A DNA stretch of 64,000 nucleotides from JB111 sp049856175 (GCF_049856175.1 NZ_JBNDNA010000004.1:1-64000); one strand, 5' to 3'; positions 1 to 8,552 are shown, counted from the first letter of the stretch. Notes: generated from the sequence alone by a model not told the origin. A program made the numbers and translations.

Positions 1-197
1 AGCACGAGGGCGTCGAGGTCGGCCGGGTCCACGTGGTTGAGCATGGCGCCCATCGCCCCGGGCCCCAGGTCGAGGACGATCGAGTGCACCCGCTCCGTGC
101 CGTCCGGACCGGGGCCGCTCGCCTGGACGAGGTAGGCCGACGCCGCGGAGTCGGGTCCGGACATCGATCCGGCGCAGCCGATGACGGTGAGCCTCAC
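1..197 (-). CDS. MBL-fold metallo-hydrolase, N-terminal part (truncated by window)
   Basis: The reading frame starts with GTG at 197, overlapping the TGA of the murI end in the repeat (GTGA). The protein begins MRLTVIGCAGS, which is typical of the beta-lactamase-fold hydrolases that follow murI in actinobacteria. Only about 65 residues fit before the window edge, so the metal-binding HxHxDH motif expected just after ALVL is not visible. Whether the frame continues into the intact gene or into another repeat copy cannot be decided here. The family is known; the exact substrate is not. Confidence 0.55.
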   Translation of the reverse strand, partial: MRLTVIGCAGSMSGPDSAASAYLVQASGPGPDGTERVHSIVLDLGPGAMGAMLNHVDPADLDALV

Positions 198-464
198 AGC
201 GCGACCGCCCCTCGGCTGGTGGGTTCGACGCTGCTGACCTCGGGACCGAGGAAGCGGCGCGCGAGCCGCTCGAACTCCTCGGGGTCCCCGGTGGACAGGA
301 ACCTGTGCTGCGGCGGCCCGGCGGCAGGGCTGCGCTCGATGTCGTGGGCGACAAGCGTGCGGTAGACGTCCTTCGCGGTCTCCTCCGCGGAGGAGACGAG
401 GGTGACGTCGGGTCCCATGACGTAGGAGATCGCCCCCGTCAGCAGCGGGTAGTGGGTGCAGCCC
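1..464. repeat. 464-bp tandem repeat, copy 1
   Basis: Bases 1-464 recur without any difference that I could find at 465-928. Each unit carries the 3' third of murI and the 5' part of the next gene (a metallo-beta-lactamase-fold protein). The copy begins exactly at the first base of the window, at the short homology AGCACGAGGG, so more copies could lie to the left or the contig could end here. Confidence 0.95.
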
Positions 465-661
465 AGCACGAGGGCGTCGAGGTCGGCCGGGTCCACGTGG
501 TTGAGCATGGCGCCCATCGCCCCGGGCCCCAGGTCGAGGACGATCGAGTGCACCCGCTCCGTGCCGTCCGGACCGGGGCCGCTCGCCTGGACGAGGTAGG
601 CCGACGCCGCGGAGTCGGGTCCGGACATCGATCCGGCGCAGCCGATGACGGTGAGCCTCAC
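194..661 (-). pseudogene. Chimeric MBL-hydrolase/MurI open frame created by the tandem duplication
   Basis: This is a 155-codon open frame. Residues 1-66 are the N terminus of the MBL-fold hydrolase. From ALVL at residues 63-66 it passes in frame into the last third of glutamate racemase, including GCTHYPLL with the second catalytic Cys. The fusion keeps frame because both genes encode LVL at the junction. It lacks the metal ligands of the hydrolase and the N-terminal racemase half, so no activity is expected. It starts with GTG overlapping the stop of intact murI, so it would be translationally coupled to murI. It is either a real recent duplication or an assembly product. Confidence 0.75.
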
Positions 662-928
662 AGCGCGACCGCCCCTCGGCTGGTGGGTTCGACGCTGCTG
701 ACCTCGGGACCGAGGAAGCGGCGCGCGAGCCGCTCGAACTCCTCGGGGTCCCCGGTGGACAGGAACCTGTGCTGCGGCGGCCCGGCGGCAGGGCTGCGCT
801 CGATGTCGTGGGCGACAAGCGTGCGGTAGACGTCCTTCGCGGTCTCCTCCGCGGAGGAGACGAGGGTGACGTCGGGTCCCATGACGTAGGAGATCGCCCC
901 CGTCAGCAGCGGGTAGTGGGTGCAGCCC
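465..928. repeat. 464-bp tandem repeat, copy 2
   Basis: Second copy of the unit. At its right edge it runs into the unique part of murI. The edge shares AGCACGAGGG with position 929 and then diverges by single bases, so the junction formed within a homology of about 10 bases that encodes Leu-Val-Leu in both genes. Confidence 0.95.
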
Positions 929-1482
929 AGCACGAGGGTGTCGACGTCGGCATCCTTGGCGGGCGCGAGGTACTGCTCCGCGATCTCGAGCACCTCGGGG
1001 CCCGAGGTGATGCCCGCCTCGACGAGCTCGACGAACCGCGGCGCAGGAGCGATGGTCAGGTCCAGGCGGGGAGCCGCGGCGAAGGCGTCTCGGTAGGCAC
1101 CGGAGTCGACGGTCGCGCGCGTGGCGATGACGCCGACCCGTCCGGTGCCGGTGGCTGCGACCGCACGCCGCACGGCCGGTCGGATGACCTCGACGACGGG
1201 CACCCCCGCGTCGAGGGCGTACCGTTCGCGTGCGTCCGCGAGGACGGCTGCCGAGGCGGAGTTGCAGGCGATGACGAGGAGCTTGACACCGGCGGTGACG
1301 AGCTCGTCCATGACCTCGAGCGCGAGCTGGCGGACCTCCCCGATGGGGCGCGGGCCGTAGGGGCTGTTGCGCGTGTCACCGATGTACACGACCTGCTCGT
1401 GCGGGAGCTGATCGATGACGGCACGAGCGACCGTCAGGCCTCCGACGCCGGAGTCGAAGATGCCGATCGGCGCATCATTCAT
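658..1482 (-). CDS. murI: Glutamate racemase MurI
   Basis: The enzyme interconverts L- and D-glutamate in the cytoplasm to supply D-Glu for peptidoglycan. The 274-residue protein has the usual length. It shows the N-terminal IGIFDSGVGGLTV motif, YIGDTRNSPYG, the first catalytic Cys at about residue 73 (IACNSAS) and the second at about 187 (LGCTHYPLL). The next frame on the same strand starts inside its stop codon (GTGA). The last 270 bases are duplicated downstream, but the intact gene itself is complete, so cell-wall synthesis should not be affected. DUF2017 and clpS lie just upstream, as in many actinobacteria. Confidence 0.95.
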   Translation of the reverse strand: MNDAPIGIFDSGVGGLTVARAVIDQLPHEQVVYIGDTRNSPYGPRPIGEVRQLALEVMDELVTAGVKLLVIACNSASAAVLADARERYALDAGVPVVEVIRPAVRRAVAATGTGRVGVIATRATVDSGAYRDAFAAAPRLDLTIAPAPRFVELVEAGITSGPEVLEIAEQYLAPAKDADVDTLVLGCTHYPLLTGAISYVMGPDVTLVSSAEETAKDVYRTLVAHDIERSPAAGPPQHRFLSTGDPEEFERLARRFLGPEVSSVEPTSRGAVAL

Positions 1483-1492
1483 GGCGACGACG

Positions 1493-2188
1493 CTAGTTCG
1501 ACCGGGGTCGCGTGTGCAGCGCGTTGATCAGTGACTCCTGCCACCAGGTCAAGGACGTGTAAAGGATCGCCATGGCCTCGAGGACCGCGTCGGGCCCGTC
1601 CGTGGCGCCCGAGCCGGCGGCCTCGGCGCGCGCGTAGAGCTCCTCGTCGCTGAGGGTGTCCCCCAGACCGAGCCGCGTGGCGAGCACGAGGCGGACGTCG
1701 TTGACGGCGCGCAGCACGTCGGCCTCCTCGCCGTCGCGGACGAGGAACGCGCCGTCGGGGCCCGTCGGGGTGTCGAGCTCCTCGACGACCGCCGTGAGGC
1801 GCTGGATCTTCTCGGCGCGCAGCGGCGCCTCGGTGAGCTCGCGCAGCTCGCCGGCGATCGACTCGTCCTCGGACATCGCGGGCAGGAGGCGGGCGAGCGC
1901 CGGGTCGGTCGGCGGCCGGTCGCCGGCGGGTCCGGCATCGGTGGGGACGAAGTCGAGGGCCGCGAGGACGGCGTCGTCGCCCGTGGGGGGCGCGGGCTCG
2001 GTGCCCGCGGCGCCTCGACCGTCGGTTCCTGCGTCACCGGGCGCCGTGCCGGCGCCCTCCGTCTCGCCCGGCGGCTCGCCGTGCCCCAGGAGCGAGGCGA
2101 CGTCGGAGAAGGGCCGGGCGAGGAAGAGCCGCTCATGGACGTCGAGGCGCGAGGCGATGCCGCCCCGCACGCGGCGGAAGGGGTCCAT
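1493..2188 (-). CDS. DUF2017 family protein
   Basis: The 231-residue cytoplasmic protein begins MDPFRRVRGGIASRLDVHER, which resembles DUF2017 proteins. These almost always sit next to clpS in actinobacteria. The ATG at 2188 follows the clpS stop by one base (TGACATG), so the two are co-translated. The first half is helical and interrupted by a Pro/Gly/Ala/Thr-rich linker (about residues 30-80). The C-terminal half is helical and acidic. No catalytic motif is visible. The fixed link with ClpS suggests a role near regulated proteolysis; this is inference. Confidence 0.8.
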   Translation of the reverse strand: MDPFRRVRGGIASRLDVHERLFLARPFSDVASLLGHGEPPGETEGAGTAPGDAGTDGRGAAGTEPAPPTGDDAVLAALDFVPTDAGPAGDRPPTDPALARLLPAMSEDESIAGELRELTEAPLRAEKIQRLTAVVEELDTPTGPDGAFLVRDGEEADVLRAVNDVRLVLATRLGLGDTLSDEELYARAEAAGSGATDGPDAVLEAMAILYTSLTWWQESLINALHTRPRSN

Positions 2189-2189
2189 G

Positions 2190-2522
2190 TCAGTCCTCGC
2201 CCTCCTCGATCGTGGCCCACAACCCGTACCCGTGCATGGCCGCGGCGTCCGCCTCGACCGACTCGCGCGAGCCGGTCGACACGACCGCGCGGCCATCCTG
2301 GTGCACCTGGAGCATGAGGCTGCGGGCCCGCGCCTCCGGATAGCCGAAGTAGGTGCGGAAGACCCACGTCACGTAGGTCATGAGGTTGACCGGGTCGTCG
2401 TGCACCACGCAGCGCCAGACCGGCGCCCGCCGCGCCTCGGGCTCGGCGCTCGCCTCGGCGAGCCGGTCGGTCTCCGGGGCCGCGGGAGCCTCCGGGGCGG
2501 CCGGTGCCACGGGTCGGACCAT
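2190..2522 (-). CDS. clpS: ATP-dependent Clp protease adaptor ClpS
   Basis: ClpS delivers N-degron substrates to the ClpC/ClpA unfoldase. The 110-residue protein has the core WRCVVHDDPVNLMTYVTWVF (residues about 37-56), the conserved D-D-P-x-N and Met of the substrate pocket, and the downstream LMLQVHQDGRAVV segment. The N-terminal 35 residues are a Pro/Ala/Glu-rich tail. I chose the ATG at 2522 because it lies 7 bases after a TATCGT -10 box, the leaderless arrangement seen repeatedly in this window; an upstream start at 2555 is possible. It is followed directly by DUF2017 and murI. Confidence 0.9.
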   Translation of the reverse strand: MVRPVAPAAPEAPAAPETDRLAEASAEPEARRAPVWRCVVHDDPVNLMTYVTWVFRTYFGYPEARARSLMLQVHQDGRAVVSTGSRESVEADAAAMHGYGLWATIEEGED

Positions 2523-2529
2523 GGCGTCC

Positions 2530-2535
2530 ACGATA
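2530..2535 (-). promoter_or_regulatory. clpS -10 box (leaderless)
   Basis: On the minus strand TATCGT is followed by seven bases and then the clpS ATG. This fits an actinobacterial TANNNT -10 element with transcription starting at the start codon. It is back to back with the pncB promoter. Confidence 0.45.
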
Positions 2536-2598
2536 ACGTCCGCCGCCGGGGTCACGGCCTCGCGCGGTCCGGGCGCGGCGACGCCGACCCCTCGCGAC

Positions 2599-2604
2599 TA
2601 ACCT
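2599..2604 (+). promoter_or_regulatory. pncB -10 box (leaderless)
   Basis: TAACCT lies six bases before the pncB ATG at 2611, and there is no Shine-Dalgarno sequence. This suggests a leaderless transcript. Confidence 0.4.
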
Positions 2605-2610
2605 TTGTCC

Positions 2611-3969
2611 ATGAGCCCCCGCGCATCGACCGCGCTGAAGACGGACATGTACGAGCTGACCATGGTCGAGGCCGCAGTGCGCTCCGGGACCGCCGAGCGT
2701 CGCAGCGTCTTCGAGGTGTTCAACCGCCGGCTCCCGCCGCGGCGGCGGTACGGCGTCGTCGCGGGCGTGGGACGTCTCCTCGATGCGCTCGGCGACTTCA
2801 CGTTCGGCCCCGCCGAGCTCGACTACCTCCACCGCGAGCAGATCGTCTCCGAGGAGACGATCGACCGGTTGCGCGAGTACCGGTTCACCGGGGACGTCGT
2901 CGGCTACCCCGAGGGCGAGGTGTTCTTCCCCGGGTCGCCGATCGTCGTGGTCGAGGGCACGTTCCTCGAGGCCGTCGTGATCGAGACGCTCGTGCTGTCG
3001 ATCCTCAACCACGACAGCGCCGTGGCAGCCGCGGCCTCCCGAATGGCGACGGCGGCGCACGGTCGGCCGCTGCTGGAGATGGGGGCCCGCCGTACGCACG
3101 AGGACGCCGCGGTGGCCGCGGCTCGCGCGGCGGTCGTCGGCGGCTTCTCCGCGACCTCGGTCCTCGAGGCCGGCCGCCGGTACGGCATCACCGCGATCGG
3201 CACGGCCGCCCACTCGTTCACCCTCCTCCACGACTCCGAGGAGGAGGCGTTCGCCGCCCAGGTCGACGCCCTCGGGCCCGGGACCACGCTGCTCGTGGAC
3301 ACCTACGACGTCGAGCGCGGGGTCGAGCTGGCGGTCGCGGCCGCGCGCGCCGCCGGCGGCGAGCTCGGTGCTGTGCGCCTCGACTCGGGCGACCTCGTGG
3401 CGCAGGCGTTCACCGTGCGCGCGCAGCTCGACGCGCTCGGCGCCACGACGACGCGGATCACCGTGACCTCCGACCTGGACGAGTACGCGATCGCCGCGCT
3501 CAACGCCGCGCCCGTGGACAGCTACGGCGTGGGGACGAAGCTCGTCACCGGCTCCGGACACCCGACCGCCGAGCTCGTCTACAAGCTGGTCTCCCGCGTG
3601 GGCGCGGACGGCCGGCCGCACGAGGTGGCCAAGCGGTCGACGTCGAAGAAGTCGGTCGGCGGGCTCAAGCGGGCGGGCCGGATCGTCGACGGCGCCGGCC
3701 GCGCGGTCGAGGAGCTCGTCGTGTCCGGGACGTCGTCGGAGCAGGTGTGGGCGGAGGTCGACCGACAGGGGGCGCGCCGCCTCATGGTCGACCTCGTCGT
3801 CGGCGGCGAACCGGTCGCCGAGCACCACGGCCCGGGTGCGCTCGGGGCCGCCCGGGAACGGCACGCCGAGGCGCGCGCGGCGCTGCCGTACCCGGCATGG
3901 CGACTCTCGGAGGGCGAGCCGGCGATCCCGACCCGGCACGTCGACGTCGACGCGAGCGACGACACCTAG
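2611..3969 (+). CDS. pncB: Nicotinate phosphoribosyltransferase
   Basis: The enzyme converts nicotinate, PRPP and ATP to nicotinate mononucleotide in NAD salvage. The 452-residue protein starts with STALKTDMYELTMVEAA, the family N terminus. It contains EVFNRRLPP, the substrate-loop motif GARRTHEDA, the phosphoregulatory-type His region GTAAHSF, LVDTYDV and VRLDSGDL, and the C-terminal KLVTGSG and KRS. Length is normal. I chose ATG 2611 rather than TTG 2605 because of the -10 box placement. It is divergent from clpS, with the promoters separated by about 65 bases. Confidence 0.94.
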   Translation: MSPRASTALKTDMYELTMVEAAVRSGTAERRSVFEVFNRRLPPRRRYGVVAGVGRLLDALGDFTFGPAELDYLHREQIVSEETIDRLREYRFTGDVVGYPEGEVFFPGSPIVVVEGTFLEAVVIETLVLSILNHDSAVAAAASRMATAAHGRPLLEMGARRTHEDAAVAAARAAVVGGFSATSVLEAGRRYGITAIGTAAHSFTLLHDSEEEAFAAQVDALGPGTTLLVDTYDVERGVELAVAAARAAGGELGAVRLDSGDLVAQAFTVRAQLDALGATTTRITVTSDLDEYAIAALNAAPVDSYGVGTKLVTGSGHPTAELVYKLVSRVGADGRPHEVAKRSTSKKSVGGLKRAGRIVDGAGRAVEELVVSGTSSEQVWAEVDRQGARRLMVDLVVGGEPVAEHHGPGALGAARERHAEARAALPYPAWRLSEGEPAIPTRHVDVDASDDT

Positions 3970-4055
3970 CAGCCGAGGGGTCTCGCGTCCCTGCCCCCGG
4001 GTCGCCGGGACTGCGGATGGTGGTCAGCGAGTGTGCGGCTGTCGACCCGCCCAGG

Positions 4056-4262
4056 TCAGCTGAAGTACGGGCCGGCCGCGCCCCGGACGTCCGACGGGCG
4101 CCCCGTCTTCTGCCTCGTGCCACCGGGCCGGGCGATCGACACGGCGAGCCCGACGACGACCAGCCCAACGCCGATCCACTGCAGCCAGCCGATCTCGTGC
4201 TCGTGGACGCCGACGACGATCGCGAGCGCGCCGAGCAGCAACGGGGTCAGCCACCAGCCCAC
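4056..4262 (-). CDS. Small two-helix membrane protein
   Basis: The 68-residue protein has two hydrophobic helices (WWLTPLLLGALAIVVGVH and WLQWIGVGLVVVGLAVSIA) and a short basic tail. I chose GTG at 4262 because AGGAGG lies five bases upstream; a longer frame back to 4388 has no ribosome site. It sits between pncB and the helicase gene and reads toward pncB. No family is recognised beyond small actinobacterial membrane proteins. Confidence 0.65.
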   Translation of the reverse strand: MGWWLTPLLLGALAIVVGVHEHEIGWLQWIGVGLVVVGLAVSIARPGGTRQKTGRPSDVRGAAGPYFS

Positions 4263-4404
4263 GGGGTCCTCCTCGGTCGTGCTTCTCGTCGGTGCGTGGT
4301 CAAGGTTCTCACGCGCCGGTGCCCGCGGGCCGTGGCAGTCCTCCCCGTCCGGGCGTCGCGCGCACTCGCCGAGCAGAACTCCGCTCACTCGTCGGTGGCG
4401 GGGG

Positions 4405-6243
4405 TCAGCGACCGCCGACGAACCACTTCCTCACGAGCGCGATGCGTGCCTCGATCTCCTCCGTCGACGCCGTGGCCACCTCCGGGCCGCCGCACCGCGA
4501 GCGCAGCTCGGTGTGGATGACACCGTGGGGCGTCCCCGCCCGGCGCGACCACGCGGACACCAGGGAGGACAGCTCCTTGCGGGCCTGGGCGCGCCGCTTG
4601 TGCTCGTCGACCCCCGCGTTCGCCGCCCGACGACGCGCGGCCGCCGCCTGGTCCTTCTGCGCGGCAGCCTGCTTGGCCTGCCGCTCGCGCAGCAGCGTCG
4701 TCACCTGCTCCGGCTCGAGCAGCCCGGGGATGCCGAGGTACTCCTGCTCCTCGGGCGACCCGACGTCGGCCTCGGTGCCCCAGTGCCCGCCGTCGAACAG
4801 GACCCGGTCGAACGTCGCCTGCGAGCCGAGGGCGGCGAAGCCGGGGAGCGCGAGCTCGTCGGAGGCCTTCTCCTCGCGGTTCGCCTCTGCCAGGAGCGCG
4901 TCCTCGGGCACGACGAACTCCTCCTCCCGCACCGGTCGGTCGAGGGCGTGGTCCCGCTCGGCCTCGAGCTCGCCGGCGAGCGCCAGGAGCGGACCCACCG
5001 AGGGTAGGAACAACGATGCGGTCTCCCCGCGGCGCCGGGCGCGGACGAACCGTCCGACGGCCTGCGCGAAGTACAGCGGGGTCGCGGTCGTCGTGGCGTA
5101 CACGCCGACGGAGAGCCGGGGCACGTCGACACCCTCGGACACCATCCGCACGGCCACCATCCAGCGCTGCTCGCCGCGGGCGAAGTCCTCGATGCGGTCC
5201 GACGAGCCGGCGTCGTCGGACAGGACGACGACCGGCTCCTCGCCCGCGATCCCGGCGAGCACCCGCGCGTAGGCGCGAGCGGCCGCCTGGTCGGTGGCGA
5301 TGACGAGGCCGCCCGCGTCCGGGACGGTCCGCCGCACCTCCGTGAGCCGGGCGTCGGCGGCCGCGAGCACCGACGGCACCCATTCGCCGTCGGGGTCCAG
5401 CGCGGTGCGCAGGGCCTGGGCGGTCTGGTCCTTCGTCAGCGGCTCGCCGAGCGAGGCGGCGATCTCGTCGCCCGTGCGGGTGCGCCACCGCATGAGCCCG
5501 GAGTAGGCGAGGAAGATGACGGGCCGGACCACGCCGTCAGCGAGCGCCTGACCGTACCCGTAGGTGATGTCGGCGCGGGAGCGTCGGATGCCGTCGGCGC
5601 CGGCGATGTAGTCGACGAACGGGATCGCGGCCGTGTCGGAGCGGAAGGGGGTGCCGGTCAGGGCCAGGCGGCGACGCGCCGGCTCGAAGGCCTCCCGGAC
5701 GGCGTCGCCCCAGGACAGCGCGTCCCCGCCGTGGTGCACCTCGTCGAGGATGACGAGGGTGGGCTCGGTCTCGGTGCGCGCCCGGTGCAGCGCGGGGTTG
5801 GCGGCCACCTGCGCGTAGGTGAGGGCGACGCCGTCGAAGTGCGCCCCGTGGCGCCCCTGGGCGTTGGTGAAGGACGGGTCGAGCGAGATGCCGACGCGCT
5901 CGGCCGCGGCCGCCCACTGGGACTTCAGGTGCTCGGTCGGGCACACGACGCTCACGCGCCGCACCTGACCGGTCGAGAGCAGCTCGGTGGCGACCCGCAG
6001 CGCGAAGGTCGTCTTGCCCGCGCCGGGGGTCGCGACGGCGAGGAAGTCCCGGGCGTCGAGCTCGCGGAACCGGTCGATCGCCTCGGCCTGCCAGGCACGC
6101 AGCGGAGCGACCGTGCCCCAGGCGGCACGCTGCGGGAAGGCCGGCGAGAGCTGCTCGGCCGCGGCGGTCGACGGCGCCTGGGGCGCGGGCGGTCCCGCGT
6201 GCTGGGGGGTCGGCTCCGACCTGGACGTCTGGCGGGCGGTCAC
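4405..6243 (-). CDS. Superfamily 2 DEAD/DEAH-type helicase
   Basis: The 612-residue protein has an N-terminal Pro/Ala-rich tail and then helicase motif I ATPGAGKTT (residues 71-79), motif II DEVHH (167-171), motif III LTGTPF, and motif VI QAVGRFVRARR in the second RecA domain. The C-terminal third is charged, with an Ala/Arg/Lys-rich helix (RERQAKQAAAQKDQAAAARR). This architecture matches the XPB/RAD25-like helicases paired with DUF3039 in Micrococcales. The start codon overlaps the DUF3039 stop by four bases. It is an ATP-driven nucleic-acid translocase; the exact substrate is not known. Confidence 0.88.
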   Translation of the reverse strand: MTARQTSRSEPTPQHAGPPAPQAPSTAAAEQLSPAFPQRAAWGTVAPLRAWQAEAIDRFRELDARDFLAVATPGAGKTTFALRVATELLSTGQVRRVSVVCPTEHLKSQWAAAAERVGISLDPSFTNAQGRHGAHFDGVALTYAQVAANPALHRARTETEPTLVILDEVHHGGDALSWGDAVREAFEPARRRLALTGTPFRSDTAAIPFVDYIAGADGIRRSRADITYGYGQALADGVVRPVIFLAYSGLMRWRTRTGDEIAASLGEPLTKDQTAQALRTALDPDGEWVPSVLAAADARLTEVRRTVPDAGGLVIATDQAAARAYARVLAGIAGEEPVVVLSDDAGSSDRIEDFARGEQRWMVAVRMVSEGVDVPRLSVGVYATTTATPLYFAQAVGRFVRARRRGETASLFLPSVGPLLALAGELEAERDHALDRPVREEEFVVPEDALLAEANREEKASDELALPGFAALGSQATFDRVLFDGGHWGTEADVGSPEEQEYLGIPGLLEPEQVTTLLRERQAKQAAAQKDQAAAARRRAANAGVDEHKRRAQARKELSSLVSAWSRRAGTPHGVIHTELRSRCGGPEVATASTEEIEARIALVRKWFVGGR

Positions 6244-6569
6244 TCCCCGCGGCCCCGGCCGAACGGCCAGCCGCGGCGTCCGCCACCTGAGCCCTCGCCG
6301 CCGCCGAGACCCTCGTAGATCTCCTTGCAGGTGGGGCAGACGGGGAACTTCTTCGGGTCACGGCCCGGCGTCCAGACCTTGCCGCACAGGGCGATGACGG
6401 GCCGCCCGGCCTCGACCTTGTCCTTGCGGACGTAGTGGGCGTACCGCTCGGCGTCGCCGGCGTCGAGCCGCTCCTCGTGCTCCGTCTCGGTGCGCTCGAG
6501 GACGTCCGTGGAGGTCGCCGGGCCCGCCGGGGCGGCGTGCGGCTGGTTCTCGTCCGGGATGGAGCTCAT
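6240..6569 (-). CDS. DUF3039 family protein
   Basis: The 109-residue protein has a central conserved block: AERYAHYVRKDKVEAGRPV, ALCGKVWTPGRDP, then FPVCPTCKEIYE. Three cysteines (CG and CPTC) suggest a small metal site. A Gly/Arg-rich tail follows. DUF3039 proteins are small and always sit upstream of this helicase in actinobacteria; the 4-base overlap here points to translational coupling. A function as helicase partner is inference. Confidence 0.85.
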   Translation of the reverse strand: MSSIPDENQPHAAPAGPATSTDVLERTETEHEERLDAGDAERYAHYVRKDKVEAGRPVIALCGKVWTPGRDPKKFPVCPTCKEIYEGLGGGEGSGGGRRGWPFGRGRGE

Positions 6570-6683
6570 GACCGCCAGTCTAGGTCTCGGTCAACGCGCC
6601 CGGCAGTCCCCTCAGGCGTCGCGAAGACCACGCGGGTGTGTCGCGCCGGCCAGGTGCGGCGGCTCGGCTCGAGCCGGAACGAC

Positions 6684-6718
6684 GACGGGCGGGCGGCGGC
6701 AGCCACCACCCGCCCGTC
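6684..6718 (-). terminator. Terminator-like hairpin after hup
   Basis: Perfect 10-bp stem GACGGGCGGG/CCCGCCCGTC (6684-6693 with 6709-6718) with a 15-base loop, 14 bases after the hup stop. It has no U-run, as is common in high-GC actinobacteria. Confidence 0.6.
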
Positions 6719-6731
6719 GCGGAGCCCGAGG

Positions 6732-7016
6732 TCACTTCGAGGAGACGGCGTCCTTGAGCTTGGAGCCGGCCGAGACCTTGACGCCGTAGCCGGCGGGGAT
6801 CTCGATGGCCTCGCCCGTGCGCGGGTTGCGGCCGGTGCGGGCCGCGCGCTCGACGCGCTCGACCGAGAGCAGGCCCGTGACCTTGACGGGGTCGCCGGCC
6901 TTGAGCGACTCGATGAGGACGTCCTGGAAGGCGCCCAGGGCGGAGTCGGCCTGAGCCTTCGTCAGGGAGGCGCGCTCAGCGATGGCGGCCACGAGCTCGG
7001 TGCGGTTGACGGACAT
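6732..7016 (-). CDS. hup: HU-family DNA-binding protein
   Basis: The 94-residue nucleoid protein begins MSVNRTELVAAIAERASLTKAQAD and contains the DNA-bending arm region GRNPRTGEAIEIPAGYGVKVSAGSKLKDAV. Length is that of the short HU form; it lacks the long Lys/Ala-rich tail of mycobacterial and streptomycete HupB/HupS. A ribosome site (GAGAGGGA) precedes the ATG. It binds DNA non-specifically and shapes the chromosome. It is monocistronic, with its own promoter and terminator-like hairpin. Confidence 0.95.
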   Translation of the reverse strand: MSVNRTELVAAIAERASLTKAQADSALGAFQDVLIESLKAGDPVKVTGLLSVERVERAARTGRNPRTGEAIEIPAGYGVKVSAGSKLKDAVSSK

Positions 7017-7067
7017 GTAATCCCTCTCGTCGTACGTGGTGAGCGCCCGGTGGAGCGCAGTGCGACG

Positions 7068-7073
7068 AGACTA
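7068..7073 (-). promoter_or_regulatory. hup -10 box
   Basis: TAGTCT on the minus strand about 50 bases before the hup ATG would give a 5' leader of about 45 bases with a Shine-Dalgarno site. No good -35 box is seen. Confidence 0.3.
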
Positions 7074-7212
7074 CGCACAGATCTGGCCCCATGCGTGCTT
7101 CGGCAGGCAGAAATCGGCGGTGTGGCGCCGATTCATCGGCCAGTCGCGTCACGTGGACACCATGAGTCACACCCGCAACAGGGGTGCGGGGCGCGGCACG
7201 CCGCGTCCCGGG

Positions 7213-8487
7213 TCATGCCGCCCGGCCGGGGGCCAGGCCGCGGGTGAACCGGTCCGGCGACAGACCCGGCACGGGGTGAGGGGCGGAGCCGTCCACGTGC
7301 CCGGCCACGAGCTCGGCGGTGACGGGCGCGAGCACGAGCCCCCACATCCCGTGCCCGACGGCGAGGACGAGGCCGTCCGCCGCCGCCGACGGGCCGATGG
7401 CCGGCAGGCCGTCGGCCAGGACGGGCCTCTCCCCCGCCCACGTGTCGACGACCACGCGGCCCGTGAGCGCGGGGACGGCCCGCGCGGCGACCCGGACGAG
7501 GTCGGCCGCGCGACGACGGTCGAGGGGACGTCCCTCCGCGCCGAGCTCGAGGTACCCCGACACCCGGACCCGGTCCTGCATGGGGGTGACGACCACACGG
7601 TGCTCGACGAGCCGGACGGCCACGGCGGGGTCGCCCGGTCCGCGGGCGAGATCGACGACGTACCCGCGACCGCCGCGCAGCGGCAGCCGCAGGCCGGCAT
7701 CCCGGGCGATCGCCGCACTCCCGAGTCCCGCGGCGACGACGACGTGGCGCGCGATGAGCGGCCCGCGGTCCGTCCGCACCCCGACGACCGCGCCGCGGGC
7801 GACGTCGAGCCCGGTCGCGCGGGTCCCGAACCGCACCTCGCCGCCGTTGTCGCGCAACGAGGAGAGCATCGACCGGACGAACCCGCGACTCTCCGTCACG
7901 GCCTCGTGCGGATGCAGGTCTCCGCCGACGACCGGGCCCAGTGCGGGCTCGAGCGCGCGCAGCTCGGCCCCGGACAGAGCGGACGCCACGCCGCGCCGGG
8001 CGCGCCCGGCGCCGGTGAGCCGGACGTCGACCGACCCGGTCCGCGACCAGGAGTCGTTGAGCCCCGAGCGGTGCAGCTCCTCGTGGAGCTCGGCGCTGCG
8101 GTGCGCGAGCCGGCCGAGCTCCTGCGCGGTGGCCGCGACGCGCCCGGACGCGGCCGCGGCGAGGAGGCGCGTCGCCCACCCGGCGAGGCTCGGGTCGGGG
8201 TGCACGCGGACCGCCGGGGGGCGGCGACCGAGCTGCCGGGCGGCGTCCCGCAGGGCGCCCGGCGTCGACAGGGGCCCGACGTGGGCGGGGGCCAGCAGGG
8301 CGGCGTTGGCGTAGCTGCAGCCCCCTCCGACATCGTCCGACGCATCGAGCACGACGACCGAACGGCCGCCCGCCGCGAGGTGCCGCGCGACGGTCGACCC
8401 GACCACACCGGCGCCGACCACGACGACGTCATGGGTCCCGCCTCCTGCCGCCGCGGTATGAGAACCTGACTCGTCCGGATCCGTCAT
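7213..8487 (-). CDS. FAD-dependent D-amino-acid oxidase/dehydrogenase-like protein (DadA type)
   Basis: The 424-residue protein opens with a Rossmann FAD motif VVVVGAGVVGSTVARHL and an acidic ribose-binding end VVVLDAS. It then has SYANAALLAPAH near residue 60, typical of DadA (GCSYANAG), and a C-terminal FAD-closing motif GLVLAVGHGMWGLVLAP. Such enzymes deaminate D-amino acids to 2-oxo acids using FAD. I chose ATG 8487 (MTDPDESG) over an upstream frame start. It is divergent from the regulator and the D-acylase, so a joint role in D-amino-acid use is likely. Sarcosine- or glycine-oxidase-like activity is an alternative. Confidence 0.8.
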   Translation of the reverse strand: MTDPDESGSHTAAAGGGTHDVVVVGAGVVGSTVARHLAAGGRSVVVLDASDDVGGGCSYANAALLAPAHVGPLSTPGALRDAARQLGRRPPAVRVHPDPSLAGWATRLLAAAASGRVAATAQELGRLAHRSAELHEELHRSGLNDSWSRTGSVDVRLTGAGRARRGVASALSGAELRALEPALGPVVGGDLHPHEAVTESRGFVRSMLSSLRDNGGEVRFGTRATGLDVARGAVVGVRTDRGPLIARHVVVAAGLGSAAIARDAGLRLPLRGGRGYVVDLARGPGDPAVAVRLVEHRVVVTPMQDRVRVSGYLELGAEGRPLDRRRAADLVRVAARAVPALTGRVVVDTWAGERPVLADGLPAIGPSAAADGLVLAVGHGMWGLVLAPVTAELVAGHVDGSAPHPVPGLSPDRFTRGLAPGRAA

Positions 8488-8552
8488 GGAGCGACGGTAG
8501 GTAGGCCCTCCCGGGCGCGGGATCACCCCGTCGGGAGGAGCGCAGGGAGGAG

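Noticed and set aside
1549..3939. Long minus-strand open frame of about 800 codons across pncB
   Set aside because: Arg/Ala/Pro-rich shadow frame on the opposite strand of pncB with no family motif; high GC leaves such frames open.
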